NCBI GenBank assembly: GCA_963205115.1 | Contig: CAUJHV010000026.1 | Location: 1 to 64,000, forward strand | Origin: Pseudomonadota bacterium | GTDB lineage: Bacteria; Pseudomonadota; Gammaproteobacteria; Burkholderiales; Burkholderiaceae_C | Length of the DNA: 64,000 bases | Direction: 5' to 3' | Part shown: one piece after another, positions 42,246 through 50,725 of the stretch | Layout: each line of letters begins with the position of its first letter | Position numbering within the stretch: the stretch's first letter is position 1 | The notes under the pieces: generated by a model | Told to the model about the DNA's origin: nothing | The model's database searches: none | The model's input: only the letters and a program-made list of their open reading frames with translations | Made by a program: the position numbers and the translations under genes

Positions 42246-44548
42246 GGTTGCTCCTTCGAGCGAGGGTCGCGGCCCGTCGCGATGGCGCCGGCAGCGGCCG
42301 AGATCGGCGCAGCCAAAGTCTCGGCGCTGTCGGCGGCTGGTGGTGGCGCCGCTGTCGTGTCGTCCGTCGATGACGGCGGCGCGGCACGCGCCATCAGCGC
42401 ATCCACCGCCACCACGTGTTCGCCGGCACAGATCAGCGGGTTGACGTCGAACTCGCGCAGCCGCCCGCGCTGATCGGCGGCCAGTTCGGAAATGCGTGCG
42501 ATGGCTTGCGCCAGATGCAGGCGTGACACGGCTGCAGCGCCCCGAAAGCCATCCAGCACGGCCTGGCCCTTGAGTTCACCGAGCATGCGCAGCGCCTCGT
42601 CGACGCCCACGGGCGCCAGGCGCACGGCCGTGTCCTTCATCAGCTCCACGAAGATGCCGCCCAGGCCGACGACCACCATCGGCCCGAACTGCGCATCGAC
42701 ACGCCCGCCGACCATGATTTCCGCGCCGGCCGGGACCATGGGCTGCACGAGAACGCCGGTGATGCGCGGCGTGGGCGCCTGCGACTTCGCGCGGGCCATG
42801 ACTTCGTCGAAGGCCGCACGCACGTCGGCGCCGCTGCGCAGGTTCAGGCGGATGACACCGGCTTCGGTCTTGTGGGGGATGTCGGGCGATTCGACCTTCA
42901 GCACCACCGGCAGGCCCAGCGACAGCGCCGCCGCTTCGGCGTCGTCAGCCCCGTGCACCAGAAGGTCGCGCACCACGGGCACGCCATAGCAGGCCATCAC
43001 GTCCTTGCCCTCGCGCTCCGACAGCGTGTCGTGCGGCGCGGCATCGATCAGGGCGGCGGCGCGCGCAGCGGCATCGGCTGCCGACAGCCGCACCGACGCA
43101 CCGCCACGCCGCCGCAGCCAGGCGTCCCGGCGGTGCCAGGCGGCCAGCGCGGCCATGCAGTGACGCATCGACAGGAAGGTCGCCACGTGCGGATGCCGAT
43201 GGCTCTCCCACGTGCCCGGCCCGCCGTGGTGCTGCGTGAGCCACACGTTGCAGGCGATCTTGCCGTGCGCGGCCGCCGCGCGGCCCATCGTATCGATGCG
43301 CGCGGTGGCCGCGGCGTACGCAAAGGTGTGCGGCACCACCAGCGCGCCGTAGTGCGCATCGGCCATCAGCGCCTCGAAGCAGGCGTGCAGGTCCTGCGGC
43401 CGAGCCAGCACCTGGGCCGTCATGTCGCAGGGGTTGCCGGCGGCGCCGTATTCAGGAATCAGACCGTCCAGCACGGCCAGGGTCGCATCGGACGGTGCCG
43501 GCAGTTCGATGCCGTGCTGCTCGGCCTGGTCGGCCAGCAGGATGCAGGCGCCCCCCGATACCGCCGCCACCGCCACGCCGCGCGCCTGGGGCGGCGGCGC
43601 CTTGGCAAAAAAGGCGCAGGTGTCGAGCAAAGCCTCGATCTCGTCGACCATCACGATGCCGGCCTGCTCGAACGCCGCGCGATACGCCGCCTGCGAGCCG
43701 GCCACCGAGCCGGTGTGCGACATCGCGGCCTCTGCGCCGCGCGAGCTGGTGCCCAATTTGTGCACCACCAGCGGCTTGCCCGCCGCGTGGCACAGCGCCG
43801 CGGCTTCCAGGAAGCGCCGCGGATCGGCCATGCCTTCGAAGACACAGGCCACTGCGCTGCAGGCCGGATCGGCCGCGAGATAGGCGACCTGGTCGGCCAC
43901 GTCCACGTCGGACGCATTGCCGCAGGTCAGCAGGTGGCTGAGCACCAGCCCGTTCTCCTGGGCCTGACCGAGCGCCGTGCCCACCGCGCCCGACTGGCTG
44001 ACCAGGCCGATGGCCGGGCCCGCGGGCTTGCCCGTGAAAGTGGCCGTGCCGAAGGTGCCGATGACACCCAGGCCGTAGTTCATGAAGCCCAGGCAGTTGG
44101 GCCCCAGCAGGCGCATGCCGGCCGCGCGCGCGATAGTCAGGAGGCGCTGCTGCTGATCGACGCGCTCCGGCCGGCCTGTCTCGGCGAAGCCGGAAGAAAA
44201 CAGCACCACGCCGCCCACGCCGCGCTGCGCGCATTCGATGACCACGGCCTCCACGGCCTCGCGCGGGACCGCCACGAAGACGCAGTCCGGCGTCTGCGGC
44301 AAGGCGGCGACGGACGGGTAACAGGGCTGCCCGTCGAGTTCCGCATAACGTGCATTGACGCGGTAGACCGGGCCCTCGAAGCGCCCGGGCCCCGCGATAT
44401 TGGCCAGCGTGACCGCGCCGAAGGAACCGGCCGTGGCCGATGCGCCGACAACCGCGATGCTGCGCGGCGCGAACAGACGTGCCATCTCGTGCGCAGCGAG
44501 CAGCGGGCGCGCGTGGATGGGTATCGGGGCGACCTTCGCAGAGACCAT
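42242..44548 (-). CDS. Acyl-CoA synthetase of the ADP-forming (acetate-CoA ligase) family
   Basis: A 768-residue protein. The N-terminal CoA-binding Rossmann domain (RSIAVVGASATAGSFGAV, about 29-130) is followed by succinyl-CoA-ligase-like domains (GLVSQSGAVGTALG; the phosphorylated His is expected in AMSHTGSVAGSQ) and a C-terminal ATP-grasp domain (LPVVLKVESPDIPHKTEAGVIRLNL, VLVQPMVPAGAEIMVGG). It would make an acyl-CoA from a carboxylic acid with ATP, forming ADP and phosphate. It heads the leftward operon synthetase - DUF35 - thiolase-like - FadJ-like, from a strong promoter at 44584-44613. The acid is unknown. Confidence 0.9.
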   Translation of the reverse strand: MVSAKVAPIPIHARPLLAAHEMARLFAPRSIAVVGASATAGSFGAVTLANIAGPGRFEGPVYRVNARYAELDGQPCYPSVAALPQTPDCVFVAVPREAVEAVVIECAQRGVGGVVLFSSGFAETGRPERVDQQQRLLTIARAAGMRLLGPNCLGFMNYGLGVIGTFGTATFTGKPAGPAIGLVSQSGAVGTALGQAQENGLVLSHLLTCGNASDVDVADQVAYLAADPACSAVACVFEGMADPRRFLEAAALCHAAGKPLVVHKLGTSSRGAEAAMSHTGSVAGSQAAYRAAFEQAGIVMVDEIEALLDTCAFFAKAPPPQARGVAVAAVSGGACILLADQAEQHGIELPAPSDATLAVLDGLIPEYGAAGNPCDMTAQVLARPQDLHACFEALMADAHYGALVVPHTFAYAAATARIDTMGRAAAAHGKIACNVWLTQHHGGPGTWESHRHPHVATFLSMRHCMAALAAWHRRDAWLRRRGGASVRLSAADAAARAAALIDAAPHDTLSEREGKDVMACYGVPVVRDLLVHGADDAEAAALSLGLPVVLKVESPDIPHKTEAGVIRLNLRSGADVRAAFDEVMARAKSQAPTPRITGVLVQPMVPAGAEIMVGGRVDAQFGPMVVVGLGGIFVELMKDTAVRLAPVGVDEALRMLGELKGQAVLDGFRGAAAVSRLHLAQAIARISELAADQRGRLREFDVNPLICAGEHVVAVDALMARAAPPSSTDDTTAAPPPAADSAETLAAPISAAAGAIATGRDPRSKEQP

Positions 44549-44560
44549 GCGGCGGCAATG

Positions 44561-44654
44561 TTCCGTTTGGTGGACTTCGGTCCATTATCCTCAGCCCGGC
44601 TGTGCCCCGTCAACGCGAATTCCATTTGACGAACCGAGTTCCATTTGAAAGAAT
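44561..44654. promoter_or_regulatory. Divergent promoters with repeated TTCC elements
   Basis: Leftward: TTGACG (44613-44608), 18 bases, GATAAT (44589-44584). Rightward: TTGACG (44626-44631), 17 bases, AAGAAT (44649-44654). TTCCATTTGA occurs at 44620-44629 and again at 44639-44648, 19 bases apart; the second copy lies in the rightward spacer. GTTCCGTTTG (44560-44569) lies just after the leftward start point. The layout closely parallels 26924-26961. Confidence 0.52.
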
Positions 44655-44659
44655 TTCGC

Positions 44660-44692
44660 ATGACCACCCCTGTCCCACCGGCCCATCCATGA
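44660..44692 (+). CDS. Possible 10-codon upstream reading frame
   Basis: The frame reads MTTPVPPAHP and stops in an ATGA overlap with the start of the acyl-CoA dehydrogenase gene, which has no ribosome site of its own. The start codon lies six bases after the predicted -10, so the transcript might begin at or near it and be leaderless. It could couple translation to the dehydrogenase. It may also be chance. Confidence 0.3.
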   Translation: MTTPVPPAHP

Positions 44693-45858
44693 GCGCAGAC
44701 AGCTGGGAGCTGCCCGAAGAGCTCCGCCAGATCCAGGACACCGTCGCCCGCTTCATGGCCGCCGAGGTCAAGCCCGCCGAAGACCGGCTGGCGCACGATG
44801 CCTACGAGCTGCCGGCTGACGTGCTGTCGGCGCTGCAGAAGAAGGCGCGCGACATCGGCCTGTGGTGCGTGCGCTCCCCGCAGGAACACGGCGGCGCGGG
44901 CCTGAGCCAGCTGGGCCAGGCCGTCGTCGCCGAAGAGGCGGCCAAGTGCCGCATGGGTGCCTACGTGCCCGCCTGCGGGGCCTTCGGTGCCGATCCGCCC
45001 AACGCGATCTGGCTGGGCAGCGCCGATCAGATCGCGCGTTATGGCGTGCCCGGCGTCGAGCAGGGCCGCAAGATCTATTTCGCGATCAGCGAAGCCTCCG
45101 GCGGTGCCGATCCCGCACGTTCGATCCGCACGCGCGCCGTGCGCCAGGGCGACCGCTACGTCCTCAACGGCAGCAAGATGTGGATCACCGGCGCGCAAGG
45201 TGCCGACTGGGGCATCGTCTTCGCACGCACCGGCGAACAGGGCGACCGCGGCGGCATCACGGCCTTCATTGTCAACGGCCAGCCTGCGGGCATGAGCCTG
45301 AAGCCGATCCCCGTCATCCGCTCCTACGCGCCCTACGAAATCACCTTCAAGGACGTGGAGATTCCCGTCGAGGACCGCCTGGGGGAAGAGGGTCAGGGTT
45401 TTGCCATCTGCGAGAAGTGGCTGATCGAAGGCCGCATCCCCTACGCCGCGGGCACCATCGGCATCGCGCAGGCGGCGCTGCAGATCGCCATCGACTGGGC
45501 GCGCCAGCGCGAGACCTTCCGCTCCAAATTGGCCGACAAGCAGGCCGTACAGTGGATGGTGGCCGACAGCGAAATGGAACTGCGCGCCGCACGCCTGCTG
45601 ACCTGGCAAGCCGCGTGGATCGCCGACTCCGGCCGCGGCGATCTCAAGGTGGCCTCGTCCATCGCCAAGGTGATGGCCACCGAAACCGCAGGCCGCGTGG
45701 TCGACCGCGCGATCCAGATCCTCGGTGGCCTGGGTGTTTCGCAGGAACTGCCGCTGGAGCGCTGGTACCGCGAACTGCGCATCAAGCGCATCGGCGAAGG
45801 CCCGTCGGAAGTGCACCGCATGGTGCTGGCGCGGCAACTGCTCGGCGCTGCGCGCTGA
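44689..45858 (+). CDS. Acyl-CoA dehydrogenase
   Basis: A 389-residue flavoprotein. Family segments: QEHGGAGLSQLGQAVVAEEAAKC, AISEASGGADPARSIRTRAV (substrate/FAD contact; Ser and Ala replace the usual TEP), LNGSKMWITGAQGADWGIVFAR, and the C-terminal RELRIKRIGEGPSEVHRMVLARQLLG, in which the EGP-S-E context keeps a Glu at the usual catalytic position. It is thus likely to be an active homomeric dehydrogenase, unlike the pair at 27960-30328. It begins the rightward operon dehydrogenase - hydratase - thiolase-like - DUF35 - thiolase. Confidence 0.92.
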   Translation: MSADSWELPEELRQIQDTVARFMAAEVKPAEDRLAHDAYELPADVLSALQKKARDIGLWCVRSPQEHGGAGLSQLGQAVVAEEAAKCRMGAYVPACGAFGADPPNAIWLGSADQIARYGVPGVEQGRKIYFAISEASGGADPARSIRTRAVRQGDRYVLNGSKMWITGAQGADWGIVFARTGEQGDRGGITAFIVNGQPAGMSLKPIPVIRSYAPYEITFKDVEIPVEDRLGEEGQGFAICEKWLIEGRIPYAAGTIGIAQAALQIAIDWARQRETFRSKLADKQAVQWMVADSEMELRAARLLTWQAAWIADSGRGDLKVASSIAKVMATETAGRVVDRAIQILGGLGVSQELPLERWYRELRIKRIGEGPSEVHRMVLARQLLGAAR

Positions 45859-45876
45859 GCGCAAAAATCGCACCCC

Positions 45877-46653
45877 ATGTCCATCGATCTCGACCTGCTC
45901 GACGGCGGCATCGCCCGCATCACGCTGAACCGGCCGGACAAGCGCAATGCGCTGGATGCCGAACACTACCGCGCCTTGTCCGAGGCCTGGATGCGCGTGC
46001 GCGACGACGACGCCATCCGCGTGGCCATCGTCACCGGCGCGGGCGACAAGGTCTTCAGCGCAGGTGCTGACCTGGGCACCTGGGTCGGCCGCGACGCGCC
46101 CTTGTCCGATCTGTGGCAGACGCAGCAGGGCATGCTGCTGAACCGCGGGCTGGAGATCTGGAAGCCCGTCATCGCGGCGCTCAACGGCCACTGTGTGGCC
46201 GGCGGCATGACGCTGATGCTGGCCACCGATATCCGCGTCTGCGCCGACGACGTGAGCTTCGCGCTCAGCGAGGTCAAGCGCGGCATCATCGCGGCCAACG
46301 GCGGCACGCAGCGGCTGATCGAGCAGCTGCCGCACGCGCTGGCGATGGAGATGCTGCTCACCGGCGACCCCATGGATGCCGCCACGGCGCTGCGCGTGGG
46401 CCTGATCAATCGCGTGGTGCCGCGTGCGCAGCTGATGGACGCCGCGCTCGACTACGCGCGCCGCATCGCCGCCAACGCGCCACTGGCCGTGCAGGCGGCC
46501 AAGGAACTCGCCCTGCGCGGCCGTGAAGGCGGCCTGGCCGCGGGCCTGCGCTTCGAGCAGTTCGTGCAGAACATCCTGCGCCACACGGCCGACGCCAACG
46601 AGGGCCGCGCGGCCTTCGCCGAGAAGCGTCCGCCGCAGTTCAAGGGTTCTTGA
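45877..46653 (+). CDS. Enoyl-CoA hydratase/isomerase family protein
   Basis: A 258-residue crotonase-fold enzyme. It shows ITLNRPDKRNALDAEHY, the oxyanion-hole segment GAGDKVFSAGADLGTW, NGHCVAGGMTLMLATDIRV and FALSEVKRGIIAANGGTQRL, with Glu in SEV and the NGGTQ loop typical of active hydratases. It follows the acyl-CoA dehydrogenase by 18 bases, so it probably hydrates the enoyl-CoA made by that enzyme. Confidence 0.92.
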   Translation: MSIDLDLLDGGIARITLNRPDKRNALDAEHYRALSEAWMRVRDDDAIRVAIVTGAGDKVFSAGADLGTWVGRDAPLSDLWQTQQGMLLNRGLEIWKPVIAALNGHCVAGGMTLMLATDIRVCADDVSFALSEVKRGIIAANGGTQRLIEQLPHALAMEMLLTGDPMDAATALRVGLINRVVPRAQLMDAALDYARRIAANAPLAVQAAKELALRGREGGLAAGLRFEQFVQNILRHTADANEGRAAFAEKRPPQFKGS

Positions 46654-46733
46654 CATGTGGCGCCCTCGCCCGCTGCTTTCGCCGTCCATCCCGCGCGTGC
46701 CCTGCACGCTGGCAACGGCCCGGCCGTACTGAG

Positions 46734-47870
46734 ATGACCGCCAACCTGTCAGGCCGCCACGTCATCGCCGGCATCGGCCACACGGCCTTCGGCAAGCTGC
46801 CGGGACGCGATACGGTGTCGCTGAACGTCGAGGCCTGTCGACTGGCCCTGGCCGATGCGGGCGTGGACAAGTCGGAAGTGGACGCGGTCTTCGTCAAGGT
46901 GCCCACCTCGGCGCACCAATTCATGTTCGGGCAGAAGGTCGCCGAAGGCCTTGGCATCACGCCGCGCATCGGCGGCGCCTGGGACCAGGGCGGCGCGGCC
47001 AACATCACGCTGCTGTCCTTCGCCATCATGGCCATCGAGGCCGGCCAGTGCGAGGTGGCGCTGGTCTGTTATGCCGACAACCCGCGCAGCGGCAACCGTG
47101 CGGTCTTCGCGCGTCCACGCGGCGACGATGCGGTGCTGGGCTGGTTCTCCACCGCGGCCGGCTACGCGATGATCCAGCGCCGCCACATGATCGAGTACGG
47201 CACGCCGCCGCAGGCCTTCGGTGCGGTGGCGCTGGCCAGCCGCCGGCACGGTGCCGGCAACCCGCACGCACAACTGCGCTCCGCGCTGAGCATGGACCAG
47301 TACCTGGCTTCGCCCTGGGTGGTCGATCCGCTGCGACGCGACGACTGCGCGCTGGTTTCCGACGGCGGCGGCGCCATCGTCGTGATGAGCGCGGCGCGCG
47401 CCCGCGCGCAGGGCGTGCCCATGCCCGTGCCCGTGCTGGGCTTCGGCCAGGGGCAGACCTCGTTCGAAGTCCCACAGCGTCAGAGCCTCACCCACACCGA
47501 AGCCGCTCGCGCCGCACACACGGCCTTCGCGATGGCCGGCGCGCGGCCGCAGGACGTGGACGTGGCGCAGCTCTACGATTGCTTCACCATCACCGTGCTG
47601 ATGACGCTGGAAGACTACGGCTTCTGCCGCAAGGGCGAGGTCGCCCGCTTCGTGGCCGACGGCGCCATCGAACACGGCGGACGTCTACCCATCAACACCA
47701 GCGGCGGCCTGCTCTCCGAAACGGGCATGCCCGGCATGCAGCTCCTCATGGAAGGCGTGCGCCAGATGCGCGGCACCGCGCGGCTGCAGGTGCCGGGCGC
47801 CAAGCTGTGCCTGGTCAGCAACCAGGGCGGGACCATGCACACCCATTCGACGCTGCTGTTGGGGAATTGA
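46734..47870 (+). CDS. Thiolase-like (SCP-x/Ltp2 type) protein without nucleophilic cysteine
   Basis: A 378-residue thiolase-fold protein, paralogous in type to the gene at 40660-41817. The nucleophile loop reads GGAWDQGGAANITL (no Cys), QLYDCFTIT holds Tyr281 in the same place as in the other copy, the usual GHP His is replaced (NTSGGLLSETGMPGMQ) and the second Cys region reads SNQGGTMHTHST. Normal Claisen thiolysis is unlikely; retro-aldol cleavage as in Ltp2 or an acyl-binding role is possible. The start at 46734 is chosen at MTANLSG; the sequence between it and the hydratase stop is not conserved. Its DUF35 partner starts four bases after its stop. Confidence 0.8.
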   Translation: MTANLSGRHVIAGIGHTAFGKLPGRDTVSLNVEACRLALADAGVDKSEVDAVFVKVPTSAHQFMFGQKVAEGLGITPRIGGAWDQGGAANITLLSFAIMAIEAGQCEVALVCYADNPRSGNRAVFARPRGDDAVLGWFSTAAGYAMIQRRHMIEYGTPPQAFGAVALASRRHGAGNPHAQLRSALSMDQYLASPWVVDPLRRDDCALVSDGGGAIVVMSAARARAQGVPMPVPVLGFGQGQTSFEVPQRQSLTHTEAARAAHTAFAMAGARPQDVDVAQLYDCFTITVLMTLEDYGFCRKGEVARFVADGAIEHGGRLPINTSGGLLSETGMPGMQLLMEGVRQMRGTARLQVPGAKLCLVSNQGGTMHTHSTLLLGN

Positions 47871-47874
47871 CGCG

Positions 47875-48321
47875 ATGGAATTCCCCACGCCCGACATCAC
47901 CGAAACCAGCCGCCCCTACTGGGACGCGCTGCGGCACGGTCACCTGGTCTTCCAGCGCTGCGGCTGCGGCCATGCCTGGCTGCCGGCGCGCCGGGAGTGC
48001 CCATCGTGTCTGCAGCCCGGCGCGGCGTGGACGCGCGCCAGCGGCCGCGCCACCCTGCTGAGCTGGGTGGTCTACCACACGGCCTACCACCCGGCGTTTG
48101 CCGATCGACTGCCCTACCACGTGGCCCTGGTCCGCCTGGAAGAAGGCCCGCAGCTGCTGTCGCAGATCGTCGACGGCCACGCGGCGCTGGTGGGCGATGC
48201 GCCGCTGGAGCTGCAGATCGGCTGGGAGGGCGACACGCCGCTGCCGCGTTTTCGCCTGGTGCACAGCGGCGAAACGGCGGCGGGTGTCGCGGCCCCGCTG
48301 GCCGGTCACTCTAACGCCTGA
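47875..48321 (+). CDS. DUF35 zinc-ribbon/OB-fold protein, partner of thiolase-like protein
   Basis: A 148-residue protein. The rubredoxin-like zinc ribbon is intact: Cys29 and Cys31 in [10 protein letters not shown], Cys42 and Cys45 in [11 protein letters not shown]. An OB-fold follows ([41 protein letters not shown]). Such proteins form complexes with SCP-x-like thiolases or aldolases. Its start is four bases from the stop of the thiolase-like gene, making a complex very likely. Confidence 0.88.
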   Translation: MEFPTPDITETSRPYWDALRHGHLVFQRCGCGHAWLPARRECPSCLQPGAAWTRASGRATLLSWVVYHTAYHPAFADRLPYHVALVRLEEGPQLLSQIVDGHAALVGDAPLELQIGWEGDTPLPRFRLVHSGETAAGVAAPLAGHSNA

Positions 48322-48403
48322 TATCCGCAGCACACCCCTCGCGTGCCGTGACACCGTTCGCTCCCAAGCGCCTGCGCACACCCTGTCCTGCCGAAAGCCT
48401 TTC

Positions 48404-49597
48404 ATGCGCGAAGCCGTCTTCGTTTCCACCGCCCGCACGCCGCTGACCAAGTCGCACCGGGGTGAATTCAACATCACGCCCGGGCCGACGCTGGCCGCGC
48501 ACGCGGTACGCGCGGCCGTGGCGCGTGCCGGCATCGACCCTGCGTCGATCGACGACGTGGTGGTGGGCTGCGGCAACCCCGAAGGCCGTACCGGGCGCAA
48601 CATCGGCCGCCAGACCGCGATCCGCGCCGGCTTGCCGATCGGCGTGGCCGGCACGACCGTGAGCCGCTTCTGCGCGTCGGGCCTGCAGGCCGTGGCCGAG
48701 GCGGCGGGCCGCATCGTCGCCGACGGTGAATCGGTGATGCTCGCGGCGGGCGTGGAGAGCATCTCCGGTCTGGCGGGCCCGCGCCCGGCCGGCGACGGCG
48801 GCGACAACGGCGTCGACCCCTGGAATGCCGAGCAGCTGCCGGGCCTGTACATGGCGATGATCGACACCGCCGATGTCGTCGCGCGACGCTACGGCGTCTC
48901 GCGCGAGGCGCAGGACGCCTACTCGCTGCAGAGCCAGCAGCGCACGGCAGCCGCGCAGCGTGCGGGCTTGTTCGCCGACGAGATCGTCGCGGTGACCACG
49001 CGCATGGCGATGACCGACAAAGCCACGGGCACGGTCAGCTACCGCGAGGCGACCGTCGACCACGACACCTGCAACCGCGCCGACACCACGCTCGCCGGCC
49101 TGGCCGGGCTCTCGCCTGTCAAGGGGCCGGAAGCCTTCGTCACCGCAGGCAATGCGTCGCAACTCGCGGACGGCGCCGCGGCCGTGCTGATGATGGATGC
49201 CGGCGCCGCCGAGCGTGCCGGACTTCAGGCGCTAGGGGCCTTCCGTGGCCTTGCCGTGGCCGGCTGCCAGCCCGAAGAGATGGGCATCGGCCCGGTCTTC
49301 GCCGTGCCCAAGCTGCTCGCCCGCCATGGGCTGCGCGTGCAGGACATCGACTTGTGGGAGCTCAACGAGGCCTTCGCCTCGCAGGTGCTGTATTGCCGCG
49401 ACCGGCTGGGCATTCCCGACGAGCGCCTGAATGTCAACGGCGGCAGCATCGCCATTGGCCATCCCTTCGGCATGACGGGCACGCGCCTGGTGGGCCATCT
49501 GCTGCTGGAAGGCCGGCGGCGTCGCGCGAAGTACGGCGTGGTCACGATGTGCGTGGCCGGCGGCATGGGCGCCGCCGGCTTGATCGAAATCTTCTGA
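48404..49597 (+). CDS. Acetyl-CoA C-acyltransferase (thiolase)
   Basis: A 397-residue thiolase with a complete active site: nucleophilic Cys in [15 protein letters not shown] (about residue 88), [12 protein letters not shown], the His in [16 protein letters not shown], and the second Cys in [14 protein letters not shown]. It would cleave a 3-oxoacyl-CoA with CoA, releasing acetyl-CoA or propionyl-CoA. Its presence beside two Cys-lacking thiolase-like proteins suggests that the latter do a different reaction. It lies 82 bases after the DUF35 gene and is the last clear gene of the rightward operon. The ATG at 48404 is at the conserved start [16 protein letters not shown]. Confidence 0.93.
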   Translation: MREAVFVSTARTPLTKSHRGEFNITPGPTLAAHAVRAAVARAGIDPASIDDVVVGCGNPEGRTGRNIGRQTAIRAGLPIGVAGTTVSRFCASGLQAVAEAAGRIVADGESVMLAAGVESISGLAGPRPAGDGGDNGVDPWNAEQLPGLYMAMIDTADVVARRYGVSREAQDAYSLQSQQRTAAAQRAGLFADEIVAVTTRMAMTDKATGTVSYREATVDHDTCNRADTTLAGLAGLSPVKGPEAFVTAGNASQLADGAAAVLMMDAGAAERAGLQALGAFRGLAVAGCQPEEMGIGPVFAVPKLLARHGLRVQDIDLWELNEAFASQVLYCRDRLGIPDERLNVNGGSIAIGHPFGMTGTRLVGHLLLEGRRRRAKYGVVTMCVAGGMGAAGLIEIF

Positions 49598-49647
49598 AAG
49601 TCGTGCCCCCCTCGACGCATGGCGCCACGCCAGCGCCATCCGCCCAA

Positions 49648-49682
49648 GTTCTGTTTGACGGAATGCATTCCGGCACGTAAAT
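49648..49682 (+). promoter_or_regulatory. Promoter with 14-bp palindrome in the -35/-10 spacer
   Basis: TTGACG (49654-49659), 17 bases, TAAATT (49677-49682). The perfect palindrome CGGAATGCATTCCG (49658-49671) lies in the spacer, the classic position for a repressor. Its TTCC is 13 bases from the -35, as at 44639, and a TTCT lies 19 bases before it. It serves the Bug/alkylsulfatase operon. Confidence 0.58.
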
Positions 49683-49738
49683 TCCTTCCACGGGGCTGCG
49701 CGCCGACGCGGCCGGTTCACGCTCTGGAGACAACGCCC

Positions 49739-50725
49739 ATGCTCGATACGATCCTTTCCCGCCGCGCGGCTCTCGGCGCCGCGCTGCTGTCGCTGGCCAC
49801 CGGGACCCTGGCGCAGTCCGGCGACTGGCCCGGCAAGCAGCCCATCAAGTTCATCGTGGCCGGGCCGGCGGGCGCGGGCATGGATATCTTCGCGCGCATG
49901 ATCGCGGCGCCGCTGCAGACCGCGCTCAAGGCCACCATCGTGGTCGAGAACAAGGCCGGGGCCAACAGCATCATCGGCAACGACGCCGTGGCCAAGTCGC
50001 CGCCGGACGGCTACACCTTCCTGTTCACGCCGTCGTCGGCTATCGCCATCAATCCGGTGATCCAGGCCAAGATGCCCTACGACACGCAGAAGGACCTGAC
50101 GCCGGTGGCGCAGATCGGCGCGGCCGGCATCCTGCTGATCGCCAGCCCGAACAGCGGCTTCAAGAACCTGGCCGACATGGTGCGCTACGCCAAGGCCAAC
50201 CCCGGCAAGCTCACCTACGGCAGTTGGGGCAACGGTTCCACCGGCCATCTCGCGATGGAGGGCATCAAGGCCCACTACGGCCTGGACATGGCGCACGTGC
50301 CGTACAAGGGCACGGCCGCGCTGGTGCAGGACCTGATCGGCGAGAACATCAAGGTCGGCTTCACCGACATCGCCTCGCCCATCCCGCACGTGCGCGCGGG
50401 CAAGCTGGTGGCCATCGGCGCCACGGGCTCGGGCCGCGGCCCGGCCATGCCCGAACTGCCCACCGTCACCGAGCAGGGCTACAAGTTCGATGCCGACGGC
50501 TGGTACGGCGTATTCGCGCCGGGCGGCACGCCCATGCCCATCGTGCGTCGCATGAACGAGGAGATCAACAAGATCCTCTACACCGACGAGATGCGCCAGA
50601 AGTTCTCGGCGCAGAACATGCTGCTGCCCACGCAGAAGAGTGCCGACCAGTTTGCGGCGACGGTGAAATCCGACATCGAGTTGTGGCAGAACCTGGCCAA
50701 GACCATCAAGCTGAAGATCGAGTGA
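49739..50725 (+). CDS. Bug-family (tripartite tricarboxylate transporter) substrate-binding protein
   Basis: A 328-residue periplasmic receptor. The signal peptide (MLDTILSRRAALGAALLSLATGTLAQ) is cut near residue 26. Family segments: PIKFIVAGPAGAGMDIFARMIAAP, VENKAGANSIIGNDAVAKSPPDGYTFLF and VPYKGTAALVQDLIGENIKVGF. The ATG has GGAG upstream. Its stop overlaps the GTG of the alkylsulfatase gene, so the two are translationally coupled. Its ligand may be an acid released from, or related to, the sulfate ester. No permease genes accompany it. Confidence 0.92.
   Translation: MLDTILSRRAALGAALLSLATGTLAQSGDWPGKQPIKFIVAGPAGAGMDIFARMIAAPLQTALKATIVVENKAGANSIIGNDAVAKSPPDGYTFLFTPSSAIAINPVIQAKMPYDTQKDLTPVAQIGAAGILLIASPNSGFKNLADMVRYAKANPGKLTYGSWGNGSTGHLAMEGIKAHYGLDMAHVPYKGTAALVQDLIGENIKVGFTDIASPIPHVRAGKLVAIGATGSGRGPAMPELPTVTEQGYKFDADGWYGVFAPGGTPMPIVRRMNEEINKILYTDEMRQKFSAQNMLLPTQKSADQFAATVKSDIELWQNLAKTIKLKIE

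Noticed and set aside
44571..44584. TGGAC-TTCG-GTCCA hairpin in the leader of the acyl-CoA synthetase gene
   Set aside because: A five-bp stem with no T-run and no room for a riboswitch; more likely part of the operator region.
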